NCBI RefSeq assembly: GCF_000418365.1
Contig: NC_021663.1
Coordinates: 558,001 to 622,000, forward strand
Source: Corynebacterium terpenotabidum Y-11
GTDB lineage: Bacteria; Actinomycetota; Actinomycetes; Mycobacteriales; Mycobacteriaceae
Direction of reading: 5' to 3'
DNA length: 64,000 nucleotides
Positions 53,190-61,957 of the stretch are shown here, piece after piece; position 1 is the stretch's first letter; the number at the start of each line of letters is the position of its first letter. The notes beneath the pieces are model-generated. The model was not told where the DNA came from. It did no database searches and saw nothing but the letters and a program-made list of their open reading frames with translations. A program made the translations under genes and the position numbers.

Positions 53190-54692
53190 ATGTCAGACAG
53201 GATCGCCCACAAGGGCCTGCGATCGAAGGTCATGACCCCGGACGAGGCAGCCACCTTCGTCAACAACGGAGACCTCGTCGGCATGTCCGGCTTCACCGGA
53301 GCCGGCTACCCGAAGGTGCTGCCCACCGCGATCGCCAAGCGGGCCAAGGAGTTCCACGCACGAGGCGAAGAGTTCGCCATCTCGCTGCTCACCGGTGCGT
53401 CCACGTCCGCCGAGCTTGACGGTGAACTCGCCGAGGCCGATGCGGTGAAGTTCCGCGCCCCGTACCAGTCGGACCCGATCATGCGGTCGAAGATCAACTC
53501 CGGTCAGATGAAGTACGCCGATATTCACCTCTCGCATCTGGGCATGATGGTCCAGGAGGGCTTCTTTGGGACGATGGATGTCGCCATCGTCGAGGTCACG
53601 AAAATCCTTGAGGACGGCCGGGTCGTCCCGTCCTCCTCGGTCGGCAACAACGTCGAGTATCTCGATGCCGCGGAGAAGATCATCCTCGGGGTGAACTCCT
53701 GGCAGTCCGAGGAGCTCGAGGGGATGCACGACATCTACCGCATCCCGCTGCCCGGCCACCGTCAGCCCATCCCGATCACCGGTGTGGGAGACCGGATCGG
53801 CTCCCCCTACATCGACATCGACGTCAACAAGGTCGTCGCCGTGGTGGAGACCGATTCCCCGGACCGCAACGCACCCTTCAAGCCGCTGGATGACACGTCC
53901 AAGGCCATTGCCGGTCACTTCCTCGACTTCCTGGAGGGGGAGGTCTCCGCCGGCCGCCTCAGCTACGACCGGTACATCATGCAGTCCGGTGTGGGTAACG
54001 TGCCGAATGCCGTGATGGCCGGCCTGTTGGACTCGAAGTTCGAGAACATCACCGCCTACACCGAGGTCATCCAGGACGGCATGATCGACCTCATCGACGC
54101 CGGGAAGATGACCGTGGCCTCCGCCACCTCCTTCTCCCTCTCACCGGAGTACGCCGAGCGGATGAACGCCGAGGCCGCGAAGTACCGGGAGAGCATCATC
54201 CTGCGCCCGCAGCAGGTCTCCAACCACCCGGAGGTCATCCGTCGGCTCGGACTCATCGCCACCAACGGCATGATCGAGGCCGACATCTACGGCAACATCA
54301 ACTCCACCAACGTCATCGGCTCCCGGGTGATGAACGGCATCGGTGGTTCCGGTGACTTCACCCGTAACGCCTACATCTCGTCCTTCATCAGCCCGGCCGT
54401 GGCCAAGGGCGGCGCGCTGTCTGCCATCGTGCCCTACGTGACCCACACCGACCACACCGAGCACGACGTCATGGTCGTCATCACCGAGTACGGCTACGCC
54501 GACCTGCGAGGCCTCGCCCCGCGTGACCGCGCCGACAAGATGATCGCCATCGCCGCGCCTGAGTACCGCCCACTGCTCCAGGAGTACGTCGACCGCGCCG
54601 GACAGGGTGAGTTCCTGCAGACCCCGCACGAGCTGGCCCACGTCTTCGACTTCCAGAAGCGCTTCGTTGAGACCGGCACCATGCTCAGGTAG
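53190..54692 (+). CDS. class I CoA-transferase, copy 2
   Basis: 500 residues; the open frame runs back to 52809 but coding similarity starts at MSDRIAHKGLRSKVMTPDEA, with AGGAGAGGACAGGA upstream. The copy parallels its neighbour motif for motif, including YTEVIQDGM with Glu292, VPSSSVGNNVEYLD and EADIYGNINSTNV. Differences are scattered, so it is an older duplication rather than a fresh one. Acid preference may differ (acetate versus propionate). With the prp operon in the same window a propionate role is attractive but unproven. Followed by tRNA-Lys. Confidence 0.92.
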   Translation: MSDRIAHKGLRSKVMTPDEAATFVNNGDLVGMSGFTGAGYPKVLPTAIAKRAKEFHARGEEFAISLLTGASTSAELDGELAEADAVKFRAPYQSDPIMRSKINSGQMKYADIHLSHLGMMVQEGFFGTMDVAIVEVTKILEDGRVVPSSSVGNNVEYLDAAEKIILGVNSWQSEELEGMHDIYRIPLPGHRQPIPITGVGDRIGSPYIDIDVNKVVAVVETDSPDRNAPFKPLDDTSKAIAGHFLDFLEGEVSAGRLSYDRYIMQSGVGNVPNAVMAGLLDSKFENITAYTEVIQDGMIDLIDAGKMTVASATSFSLSPEYAERMNAEAAKYRESIILRPQQVSNHPEVIRRLGLIATNGMIEADIYGNINSTNVIGSRVMNGIGGSGDFTRNAYISSFISPAVAKGGALSAIVPYVTHTDHTEHDVMVVITEYGYADLRGLAPRDRADKMIAIAAPEYRPLLQEYVDRAGQGEFLQTPHELAHVFDFQKRFVETGTMLR

Positions 54693-54695
54693 ACC

Positions 54696-54730
54696 GGTCC
54701 CGGTCTGGTCCAGGTCCCGGTCCAGGTCGG
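54696..54730 (+). repeat. degenerate GGTCC-rich repeat before tRNA-Lys
   Basis: Imperfect copies of GGTCCCGGTC(TGG)TCCA in the gap between the second CoA-transferase and tRNA-Lys. Weak compared with the other arrays in the window. Confidence 0.4.
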
Positions 54731-54765
54731 GGTAGGGGCGTGCGCACGCCTGAGCAGGGGTGCGC

Positions 54766-54771
54766 TACACT
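54766..54771 (+). promoter_or_regulatory. -10 element of tRNA-Lys
   Basis: TACACT, 18 bases before the mature 5' end. Confidence 0.45.
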
Positions 54772-54789
54772 CTTCCTCGACAGTGGTAC

Positions 54790-54862
54790 GGGCCTTTAGC
54801 TCAGTTGGTAGAGCTACGGACTTTTAATCCGCAGGTCGTGGGTTCGAGCCCCACAGGGCCCA
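54790..54862 (+). tRNA. tRNA-Lys (anticodon TTT)
   Basis: 73 nt. Acceptor GGGCCTT pairs with AGGGCCC (one G-T), D-arm GCTC-AGTTGGTA-GAGC, anticodon loop CTTTTAA, T-arm GTGGG-TTCGAGC-CCCAC, discriminator A; CCA is not encoded. The outermost anticodon-stem pair is an A-C mismatch. Confidence 0.97.
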
Positions 54863-54881
54863 CAGTCAGAAACACCAGGTC

Positions 54882-54915
54882 AGAGGGCCTGTCGGGACAT
54901 CTCGGCAGGCCCTCT
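54882..54915 (+). terminator. tRNA-Lys terminator
   Basis: 15-bp stem with two G-T pairs, tetraloop ACAT, 20 nt after the tRNA, followed by CTTCC. Confidence 0.65.
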
Positions 54916-54959
54916 TCCGTATGCCGGGTACGCGCCGCCGGACCTGATTGACCGGGGTC

Positions 54960-56273
54960 TCAGCCCCGGAGATCCGGCTGTTCCGGTCCGGGGAGGGGAA
55001 TCTCGTCCTGTGCCGGCCCCGGCGCGCTGGCCTCCTGTCCGGCGTCCTTCCGCGTGGCCGGATCACCGGGTGCGTTGTCCTCCTTGAACGCAGTGCGGAA
55101 GGCTCTGACGCCACGGGAGAAGCGGTTGCCGACACTTGCGGCGCCTTCGATGGCGGGGTCCAGGACCTCCCCGACGGCTGCCCCCCAGCGACGTGCGGTG
55201 ACATGGCGCCGTTCGTCATCCAGTCCCAGACTCTCCTGGAACTCGATGACGCTGGTCGTCAACTGGTTGCTGGAACGGACCACCCGTCCGGAGGGGCGCG
55301 GGTGTAACAGCACCTTGGTGTTGGCGTGCTCAGCAGCGGCGGTGATGCGGTTCATGAGGGAGTTCGTCACCTCGGATACCCGGTCCCGCCGGTTTTGCCT
55401 GGCGGTCTGCAACGCCCGACGGTGGAGTTCGATGTCTCCGGAACCTGTGTGGGTCATCCGGTCGAGTTCGAGGCTGTCCGATTCCTCCTGGAGCTGGATA
55501 CACCGGGCAAGGATGATCAACCAGTCTCTGACCTCGGTGTCTACACCGGAAAGAAGCTTGGCGAGGTTACCGAGGTCCTGCTCCTTCTCAATCCGGTCTG
55601 CAATATCCGAGAGCTGTTGCATGGCGTACCGTCGACTGCTCGCGATGATGCTCGCCGCGTTCTGGACCTTCGACCAGCTCGTCTCCGAGACGTATCCGAC
55701 AGAGTCACGCACGGTGACCGCATCGTCGATCACATCACCGACCCCGTACAGCTTCGAGACGACGGCGGTCGTCTGATTCCGCAGAAGATCGTCGACCTTC
55801 TTGTCGATCGAGGCAAGGTATCGGGTGATCTCCTCGATAGTCTGCTGCATGGCCATCTGGTTCATCATTGACGCAGCCGCAGCCAGTCCAGCAGGTGTCG
55901 CCAGCGCGGAGATGCCGGCACCGGGACCCTTGACGAACTGCAGGCTCTTGGCGATCGTTCCGTCGCCGGCCCGCAGCGTCGCATGAAGATTCCCGGTGGT
56001 GGAGTTCGTCACCATGGGGAGCTTTTTCACCGCCGCCGCCGACTCGCTCGTGAGCTTCATCCACCGGCCGGAATTCTCGGCAATGTCTGATCCTGCCTGC
56101 AGCATCCCGGAGGCGGCACCCATGCGCGAGCCGAGATCCTTGACGGGAGTTCTGTCGGAGAGGTTGAGTGAGGAACAGAACCGTTCGACCAGCCCGGGGT
56201 CGCCGATCACGGCGATTCCGTCATCGTCCCGGAGGATCTGGACTTCTCCGGAGTGTGGCGTGTTCTCGGTCAT
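54960..56273 (-). CDS. orphan helical protein of unknown function
   Basis: 437 residues from the second of two adjacent ATGs, with AAGGAG six bases upstream. I do not recognise the family. A small N-terminal part (about 8-45: VQILRDDDGIAVIGDPGLVERF) looks alpha/beta. Then come long helices: a Gly/Ala/Met-rich hydrophobic stretch at 115-144, coiled-coil-like heptads at 145-170 (EEITRYLASIDKKVDDLL) and 200-265, more helix to 395, and a disordered Pro/Glu/Gly tail. No signal peptide or clear transmembrane helix. A helical bundle that could insert in membranes, like alpha-helical pore formers, is one guess. Base composition looks less GC-rich than the neighbours. Single gene between tRNA-Lys and the PEP synthase regulator with its own promoter: a possible accessory insertion. 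Confidence 0.75.
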   Translation of the reverse strand: MTENTPHSGEVQILRDDDGIAVIGDPGLVERFCSSLNLSDRTPVKDLGSRMGAASGMLQAGSDIAENSGRWMKLTSESAAAVKKLPMVTNSTTGNLHATLRAGDGTIAKSLQFVKGPGAGISALATPAGLAAAASMMNQMAMQQTIEEITRYLASIDKKVDDLLRNQTTAVVSKLYGVGDVIDDAVTVRDSVGYVSETSWSKVQNAASIIASSRRYAMQQLSDIADRIEKEQDLGNLAKLLSGVDTEVRDWLIILARCIQLQEESDSLELDRMTHTGSGDIELHRRALQTARQNRRDRVSEVTNSLMNRITAAAEHANTKVLLHPRPSGRVVRSSNQLTTSVIEFQESLGLDDERRHVTARRWGAAVGEVLDPAIEGAASVGNRFSRGVRAFRTAFKEDNAPGDPATRKDAGQEASAPGPAQDEIPLPGPEQPDLRG

Positions 56274-56313
56274 CATTTTCTCCTTGGGCGGTGGGATATG
56301 CCGTGGTTCGGAC

Positions 56314-56319
56314 AGTATA
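56314..56319 (-). promoter_or_regulatory. -10 element of the orphan gene
   Basis: Minus-strand TATACT, about 40 nt upstream of the start, in a 13-nt context (56309-56321) identical to the phoU promoter. Confidence 0.5.
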
Positions 56320-56390
56320 CGTAGGGGGCGGGCGGCCTCTTCCACTGTTCGAACAGGAACCGGTGGTCTTCGGGCTGCCCGGGAATGAGG

Positions 56391-56429
56391 CCCGTCGACC
56401 CCGCCCGTCGACCCCGCCCGTTGACCCCG
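56391..56429 (+). repeat. 13-nt tandem repeat upstream of the PEP synthase regulator
   Basis: CCCGTCGACCCCG at 56391-56403 and 56404-56416, then CCCGTTGACCCCG at 56417-56429. It lies in the 249-bp divergent gap between the orphan gene and ppsR, about 50 bp before a TATCCT -10-like hexamer. Confidence 0.9.
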
Positions 56430-56522
56430 TCCGGGGCTGACCGGAATCCGGGACCAGAACATTGTTCAGGAGCAAGTTGGTATCCTCGGTGCAACCACAC
56501 CACCACCGACTGCAAGGCGGCC

Positions 56523-57344
56523 ATGACAGACCCCGACGAACGGCTCGTCTTCTTCGTCTCGGACAGCACCGGCATCACCTCCGAGACCCTGGGCAATGCC
56601 CTACTGGTGCACTTCCCGCAGGTCAGCTTCAGCCGCCGCGTCCTCCCGTTCGTCGACAGCGTGGAGCAGGCCCGCCGCGCGGTCCAGGAGATCACCGACA
56701 TCGCGTCCGTCTCCGGGGACGACCCCATCGTCTTCGTCACCGTCCGCGACCCTGCCGTCGTCGAGGAGATGAACCGTGCCCCCGGCGAGATCATCGACCT
56801 GCTGGGCAGCCACATCACCCGCCTGGAGACGGTCCTCGGAATCCCCCGCACCCCGGACGCCACCGCCTACCATCGGGTCGGCGATCTGGCCCGCTACCAC
56901 GATCGGATCGATGCGGTGGAGTTCTCCATCGCCCATGACGACGCGGCGTCCTTCACCCACCTCGACCGCGCCGATCTCATTCTGCTGGCCCCCTCCCGCT
57001 GCGGGAAGACGCCGACGGCGATGTACCTCGCCCTGCAGCACGGCCTGCGCGTCGCCAACTACCCACTGACCGAGGACGACCGGCCCGGCGAACTGCCGGA
57101 AGTGCTGGGTCCCTACACGGACCGCCTTTTCGGCCTGACCACCACCGCCGGCCGGCTCAGCGAGGTCCGGGGCGAGCGAAGACCCGGCAGCGGATACGCC
57201 AGCCTGTCACGCTGCCGGAGCGAACTGCGTCACGCCGAGACCCTGTACCGGACCCACCGGATCCCCTTCATCGACTCCCACGCCATGAGCGTGGAGGAGA
57301 TGTCGAGCATCATCCTCACCACCATGAACCTGCGACACCGCTAA
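56523..57344 (+). CDS. ppsR: PEP synthase regulatory protein (bifunctional kinase/phosphorylase)
   Basis: 273 residues from an ATG with AAGGCGG upstream; the open frame extends upstream without coding character. DUF299 family: ADP-dependent threonine kinase and Pi-dependent pyrophosphorylase that switches PEP synthase or PPDK off and on. Hallmarks are [20 protein letters not shown] at the start, the P-loop-like [15 protein letters not shown] near 155, and the C-terminal [20 protein letters not shown] with substrate residues. It lies 32 bp before the PEP synthase gene it would regulate. Confidence 0.95.
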   Translation: MTDPDERLVFFVSDSTGITSETLGNALLVHFPQVSFSRRVLPFVDSVEQARRAVQEITDIASVSGDDPIVFVTVRDPAVVEEMNRAPGEIIDLLGSHITRLETVLGIPRTPDATAYHRVGDLARYHDRIDAVEFSIAHDDAASFTHLDRADLILLAPSRCGKTPTAMYLALQHGLRVANYPLTEDDRPGELPEVLGPYTDRLFGLTTTAGRLSEVRGERRPGSGYASLSRCRSELRHAETLYRTHRIPFIDSHAMSVEEMSSIILTTMNLRHR

Positions 57345-57376
57345 CAGCAGATCATCCCCGACGAAAGGACCGTCCC

Positions 57377-59788
57377 ATGTCCACTACCTCCACCGTCCTC
57401 CCCTTCACCGGGATCGGCATGTCCGACGTCCCCCAGGTCGGCGGTAAGAACGCCTCTCTCGGGGAGATGGTCGTCAACCTCGCCGGCGCCGGCGTCCGCG
57501 TCCCCGGCGGCTTCGCCACCACCGCGGACGCCTACCGGGACTTCCTGGCCCTCAATGGTCTCGACACGACGATCAGCGGCATACTCTCCGACCTGGACAT
57601 CGAGGACGTCACCGAGCTGGCGAAGCGGGGTGCGCAGATCCGTGAGCTGATCCTCGCCCAGCCGTTCACCCCGGAGCTGGAGCGGGACATCCGCGCGGCC
57701 TGCGCCGCGCTCATCGCCGAGGACCCGCACCCGGACGACGTCACCTGGGCCGTGCGGTCCTCGGCCACCGCCGAGGATCTGCCGGACGCCTCCTTCGCCG
57801 GTCAGCAGGAGACCTACCTCAACATCGGCGGGATCGGGAACATCCTCGAGGCAGTGAAGTCGGTCTTCGCGTCCCTGTACAACGACCGGGCGATCGCCTA
57901 CCGGGTCCACCACGGCTTCCACCACGACGATGTCGCCCTGTCCGCCGGTGTGCAGCGGATGGTGCGGACCGATATCGGGGCGTCCGGCGTGATGTTCACG
58001 GTGGATACCGAGTCCGGGTTCGACCGGGCGGTGTTCGTCACCGCGTCCTACGGACTCGGCGAGGCCGTCGTGCAGGGTGCGGTGAACCCGGACGAGTTCT
58101 ACGTCTCGAAGCCCGCGGTGACGGCGGGGAAGACCGGGAAGGACGCCGTGCTCTCCCGCACCGTCGGTGAGAAGGCGGTGGCGATGCGCTACGCCGGGGG
58201 CACCGGCATCGACTCGGCGACGACGTGGGAGGACGTGCCCGCCGAGCAGCGGCGGCAGTTCTGCATCACCGACGAGGAGGTCACCGAACTGGCCCGCTAC
58301 GCCGTGGCCATCGAAGACCACTACGGCCGTCCGATGGACATCGAGTGGGGACGCGACGGCCTCGACGGGAAGCTGTACATCCTGCAGGCGCGTCCGGAGA
58401 CCGTGGTCTCCCGCCGCGCCGGGCAGACACTGTCCCGCTTCGAGATCGACCGCGCGGCGACGAAGGACGCCGAGGTGCTGGTCGAGGGGCGGTCCATCGG
58501 CCAGCGCATCGGCGCCGGACCGGTGCGCGTGCTGCGCTCCATCACCGAGATGGACACCATGCGGACCGGTGACGTCCTCGTCGCCGAGATCACCGACCCG
58601 GACTGGGAGCCGGTGATGAAGCGGGCGTCCGCCATCATCACCGAACGGGGCGGACGCACCTGCCACGCCGCGATCATCGCCCGCGAACTGGGCGTCCCCG
58701 CGATCGTGGGGACGGGGGACGCCACGACCGTCCTGGCCGACGGTGCCGAGGTGACCGTCTCCTGTGCCGAAGGGGACACCGGACGCGTCTACCGGGGCCT
58801 GCTGCCGTTCGCGGAGAAGGTGACGGACCTGGGTGACATGCCCGAGATCCCGGTCAAGCTCATGATGAACGTCGCCACCCCGGACCAGGCGTTCTCCTTC
58901 TCTGCCCTGCCGAACTCGGGGGTGGGGCTGGCCCGCATGGAGTTCATCATCAACCGGCAGATCGGGGTGCACCCGAAGGCTCTGCTGGAACGGGACACCT
59001 TGGCACCGGAGCTGCAGGCGCAGATCGACGAGATCACCGCGGCCTACCCTGACCCGCGCGAATTCTTCATCCGGCGCGTCGTCGAAGGTGTGGCGACGAT
59101 CGCCGCGGCCTTCGCGCCGAAGCCGGTGATCGTGCGCCTGTCGGACTTCAAGACCAACGAGTACGCCAACCTGCTCGCCGGTGAACTCTACGAGCCGCAC
59201 GAGGAGAACCCGATGCTCGGCTACCGTGGTGCCGCCCGGTACGTCGCCGAGGACTTCCGCGACTGCTTCGCCATGGAGTGTGAGGCGCTGCGCCGCGTGC
59301 GGGAGGACATGGGGCTGGACAACGTGAAGATCATGATCCCGTTCGTCCGCACGGTCGCGGAACTCGATGAGGTGCTTGAGCTCATGGCGTCCCACGGGTT
59401 ATCGCGGGGTGACGGCGCCGGGGAGAACGGCCTGCAGGTCGTGATGATGTGCGAGGTGCCGTCGAACTACCTGTTGGCTGATGAGTTCCTCGACCGGGTC
59501 GACGGCTTCTCCATCGGCTCGAACGACATGACACAGATGATTCTCGGTGTGGACCGGGATTCCGGACTGGTCGCCCATGACTTCGATGAGCGCAATCCGG
59601 CGGTGCTGAAGGTGCTGGCCTCCGCGATCGCGTCCTGCACCGCCCGCGGAAAGTACGTCGGGATCTGCGGACAGGGCCCCTCCGACCACCCGGATCTGGC
59701 GGCCTGGCTCGTCGAGCAGGGCATCGAGTCGATCTCCCTGACCCCGGACACCGTGGTGCAGACCTGGCTGGCGCTGGCAGAGAACTGA
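57377..59788 (+). CDS. ppsA: phosphoenolpyruvate synthase
   Basis: 803 residues. Makes PEP, AMP and Pi from pyruvate, ATP and water: the gluconeogenic route from pyruvate. N-terminal ATP-grasp (about 10-340: [13 protein letters not shown], then [23 protein letters not shown]). The swivelling phosphohistidine domain has [21 protein letters not shown] with His430. The PEP barrel includes the NDMTQ motif and Cys764 in [16 protein letters not shown] precedes the ATG. The target threonine for the upstream regulator lies next to the catalytic histidine (GGRTCH). Lactate, pyruvate or propionate growth would need it. Confidence 0.96.
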   Translation: MSTTSTVLPFTGIGMSDVPQVGGKNASLGEMVVNLAGAGVRVPGGFATTADAYRDFLALNGLDTTISGILSDLDIEDVTELAKRGAQIRELILAQPFTPELERDIRAACAALIAEDPHPDDVTWAVRSSATAEDLPDASFAGQQETYLNIGGIGNILEAVKSVFASLYNDRAIAYRVHHGFHHDDVALSAGVQRMVRTDIGASGVMFTVDTESGFDRAVFVTASYGLGEAVVQGAVNPDEFYVSKPAVTAGKTGKDAVLSRTVGEKAVAMRYAGGTGIDSATTWEDVPAEQRRQFCITDEEVTELARYAVAIEDHYGRPMDIEWGRDGLDGKLYILQARPETVVSRRAGQTLSRFEIDRAATKDAEVLVEGRSIGQRIGAGPVRVLRSITEMDTMRTGDVLVAEITDPDWEPVMKRASAIITERGGRTCHAAIIARELGVPAIVGTGDATTVLADGAEVTVSCAEGDTGRVYRGLLPFAEKVTDLGDMPEIPVKLMMNVATPDQAFSFSALPNSGVGLARMEFIINRQIGVHPKALLERDTLAPELQAQIDEITAAYPDPREFFIRRVVEGVATIAAAFAPKPVIVRLSDFKTNEYANLLAGELYEPHEENPMLGYRGAARYVAEDFRDCFAMECEALRRVREDMGLDNVKIMIPFVRTVAELDEVLELMASHGLSRGDGAGENGLQVVMMCEVPSNYLLADEFLDRVDGFSIGSNDMTQMILGVDRDSGLVAHDFDERNPAVLKVLASAIASCTARGKYVGICGQGPSDHPDLAAWLVEQGIESISLTPDTVVQTWLALAEN

Positions 59789-59797
59789 CGGTGTTCA

Positions 59798-59824
59798 ACC
59801 GGCCACCGGTACCGGTGTGCCGGT
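59798..59824. promoter_or_regulatory. near-perfect palindrome upstream of pabAB
   Basis: ACCGGC-CACCGGT / ACCGGTG-t-GCCGGT: 13 paired bases with one bulge and no loop. Its last base is the first base of the pabAB -10 TAGTCT (59824-59829). Operator candidate; too compact to be a classic terminator. Confidence 0.5.
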
Positions 59825-59829
59825 AGTCT
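59824..59829 (+). promoter_or_regulatory. -10 element of pabAB
   Basis: TAGTCT, seven bases before GTG 59837; leaderless candidate. Confidence 0.5.
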
Positions 59830-59836
59830 GGCTGAG

Positions 59837-61948
59837 GTGATCAGGACACTCCTTGTCGACAACCATGACTCCTTCACCTGGAATCTCGTCCACGACCTCA
59901 TCCGGGTCAACGGTGCCGAGCCGGTCGTGGTGCCCAATGACTGGGACGGGTGGGCGGATGAGGGTGCTGAGCTGCTCGACCGCGTCGACAACGTGGTCAT
60001 CTCGCCCGGCCCGGGCACCCCGCTGAACCCTGACGACGTCGGTATCGGTCCGGCGGTCATCGCTGCTGCGGTGGAGCGCAATGTCCCCGTCCTCGGTATC
60101 TGCCTGGGACACCAACTCATCGCCCACCTCTACGGGGCGACCGTCGGCCGAGCCGACGAGCCCGTTCACGGCCGGTCGGCACAGGTCGACCATGACGGCA
60201 AGGAGATCTTCCGCGGTCTGCCGTCCCCCTTTGAGGCCGTCCGCTATCACTCGCTGGCCGTCACCGGCGTCCCTGAGGACGCCGGCATCACCGTGACCGC
60301 CCACAGCGAGGACGGCACCATCATGGGGCTGACGGTGCCCGGCAGACTGCTGTGGGGGGTGCAGTTCCACCCGGAGTCGATCAACACCGGGCACGGCGCG
60401 GAGATCCTCGCGAACTTCGCCGACCTCACCCGCGAGCACAGTCGGGTCCGGACGGTCCGGGACAAGATCGTCCCCCTCACGGGACTCTCCGAGGCAGACA
60501 CCCGCGCCCTGTCCGCAGCCCTGTTCCGCCGACACTTCGCCGACGCCACGGACGCTGTCTGGCTCGACGGGAACTCAGTGGGGGACCCGCGCGCCCGCTT
60601 CTCCGTGATGGGTGCCGCCGACGGGCGCAACGCCGGCCCCTCCGCGGCGGTCGCCACCGCCGACGTGGACGCCGGGACCGTCACCCTCACCCGTCGGGGG
60701 GAGACGCAGACGCTGCACACCGGCGTCCTCGACTGGCTGCAGCACGACCTCGACCGGTGGAACATCCGCGGTGGCGGGCTGGACGCCGACCTGGCCGGCC
60801 AACCTCCCTTCTCCTTCCAGCTCGGTTGGGTCGGCTACCTCGGCTACGGCGTCAAGGCCCAGTGCTGTGACGGGGAGGGCGGGCCGAACAGTCACACCCC
60901 GCATGAGCCGGACGCCGCATTCGTCTTCCTCGACCGGGCGGTCGTCATCGACCACCAGAAGGCGCAGGCACATCTGCTCACCCTCGACCGCCCACTCGCC
61001 CGGGACGTCGGCCCGTGGGCCACCGCCGACGAGACGAAATGGGCGGAGCAGACCGCCGCAGTGCTGCGTGACCTGGTCCGTCGCCGCCCGTGGGAGGACC
61101 AGCGACCCGCAGATATCCCGGTCGACCTCGAGCTCCACGACCGGGCGTCCTACACGGAGAAGGTCCGGCAGATCCAGGAACTCATTCGCGCCGGGGAGAC
61201 CTACGAGGCCTGTCTGACCACCACGGTGTCCGGCGTGCCGGCCGTCGCCGGGGCGTCCCTCCTCGAGATCTACGAGAGCCTGCGGGCCGCCAACCCGGCA
61301 CCGTTCGCGTCCTACCTGCAACTGCCGGGGGTGACGGTGATGTCCACCTCGCCGGAACGCTTCCTCCGGGTGGACGCTGCCGGTGCCGTCACCTCTTCGC
61401 CGATCAAGGGCACCCGCCCGGTCGGTGCGACCGAGGAGGAGGACCTGCGCATCCGGGCCGATCTGCAGAGCAGTGAGAAGGACCGGGCGGAGAACCTCAT
61501 GATCGTCGACCTGGTCCGTCACGACCTCGGTCGGGTCGCTGCACCAGGCACGGTCCAGGTGCCGGCGCTGTTCACGGTGGAGAGCTATGCGACGGTCCAT
61601 CAGTTGGTCAGTACTGTCACGGCCCGGCTCGGCGACGGGAACACGGGAGTGGACGCGGTCCGCGCTGCCTTCCCGCCCGGTTCGATGACCGGGGCGCCGA
61701 AGGAGAGGACGATGCGCCTGCTGGAGGAGCTGGAGGACGGTCCGCGTGGCGTGTACAGCGGGGCGGTCGGGTACTTCTCCCTCGACGGCGCGGTGGATTT
61801 GGCGGTGGTGATCCGCACACTGGTGTCCTCCGACGGGCAGCTGCGTTACGGGGTAGGTGGGGCGGTTGTCGCGCAGTCTGACCCCGACGGCGAGTACGAG
61901 GAAACGTTGGTCAAGATGCGCGCGGTCCGGCAGCGGGGGAGCCGTTAG
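59837..61948 (+). CDS. pabAB: aminodeoxychorismate synthase, fused PabA-PabB
   Basis: 703 residues, GTG start. Makes 4-amino-4-deoxychorismate from chorismate and glutamine for folate. Residues 1-195 are a glutaminase (VDNHDSFTWNL, Cys89 in LGICLGHQL, His and Glu in GVQFHPES). Residues about 215-700 are the chorismate-binding half, with the sequence SSPIKGTRPVG and SEKDRAENLMIVDLVRHDL near 545 and FPPGSMTGAPKERTM near 615. The PIKGT motif marks PabB rather than anthranilate synthase (PIAGT). The product feeds the PabC-like enzyme 20 kb away. Confidence 0.94.
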   Translation: MIRTLLVDNHDSFTWNLVHDLIRVNGAEPVVVPNDWDGWADEGAELLDRVDNVVISPGPGTPLNPDDVGIGPAVIAAAVERNVPVLGICLGHQLIAHLYGATVGRADEPVHGRSAQVDHDGKEIFRGLPSPFEAVRYHSLAVTGVPEDAGITVTAHSEDGTIMGLTVPGRLLWGVQFHPESINTGHGAEILANFADLTREHSRVRTVRDKIVPLTGLSEADTRALSAALFRRHFADATDAVWLDGNSVGDPRARFSVMGAADGRNAGPSAAVATADVDAGTVTLTRRGETQTLHTGVLDWLQHDLDRWNIRGGGLDADLAGQPPFSFQLGWVGYLGYGVKAQCCDGEGGPNSHTPHEPDAAFVFLDRAVVIDHQKAQAHLLTLDRPLARDVGPWATADETKWAEQTAAVLRDLVRRRPWEDQRPADIPVDLELHDRASYTEKVRQIQELIRAGETYEACLTTTVSGVPAVAGASLLEIYESLRAANPAPFASYLQLPGVTVMSTSPERFLRVDAAGAVTSSPIKGTRPVGATEEEDLRIRADLQSSEKDRAENLMIVDLVRHDLGRVAAPGTVQVPALFTVESYATVHQLVSTVTARLGDGNTGVDAVRAAFPPGSMTGAPKERTMRLLEELEDGPRGVYSGAVGYFSLDGAVDLAVVIRTLVSSDGQLRYGVGGAVVAQSDPDGEYEETLVKMRAVRQRGSR

Positions 61949-61951
61949 TCT
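61946..61951 (+). promoter_or_regulatory. -10 element of the YggS-type gene
   Basis: TAGTCT overlaps the pabAB stop codon and lies six bases before GTG 61958; an internal leaderless promoter in addition to possible readthrough. Confidence 0.45.
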
Positions 61952-61957
61952 GGAGGT

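Noticed and set aside
54790..54960. Phage-type attachment site at tRNA-Lys
   Set aside because: No integrase in the window and I saw no second copy of the tRNA 3' end beyond the orphan gene.
57341..59395. 684-codon minus-strand open frame
   Set aside because: Antisense to ppsA, which is fully supported by motifs.
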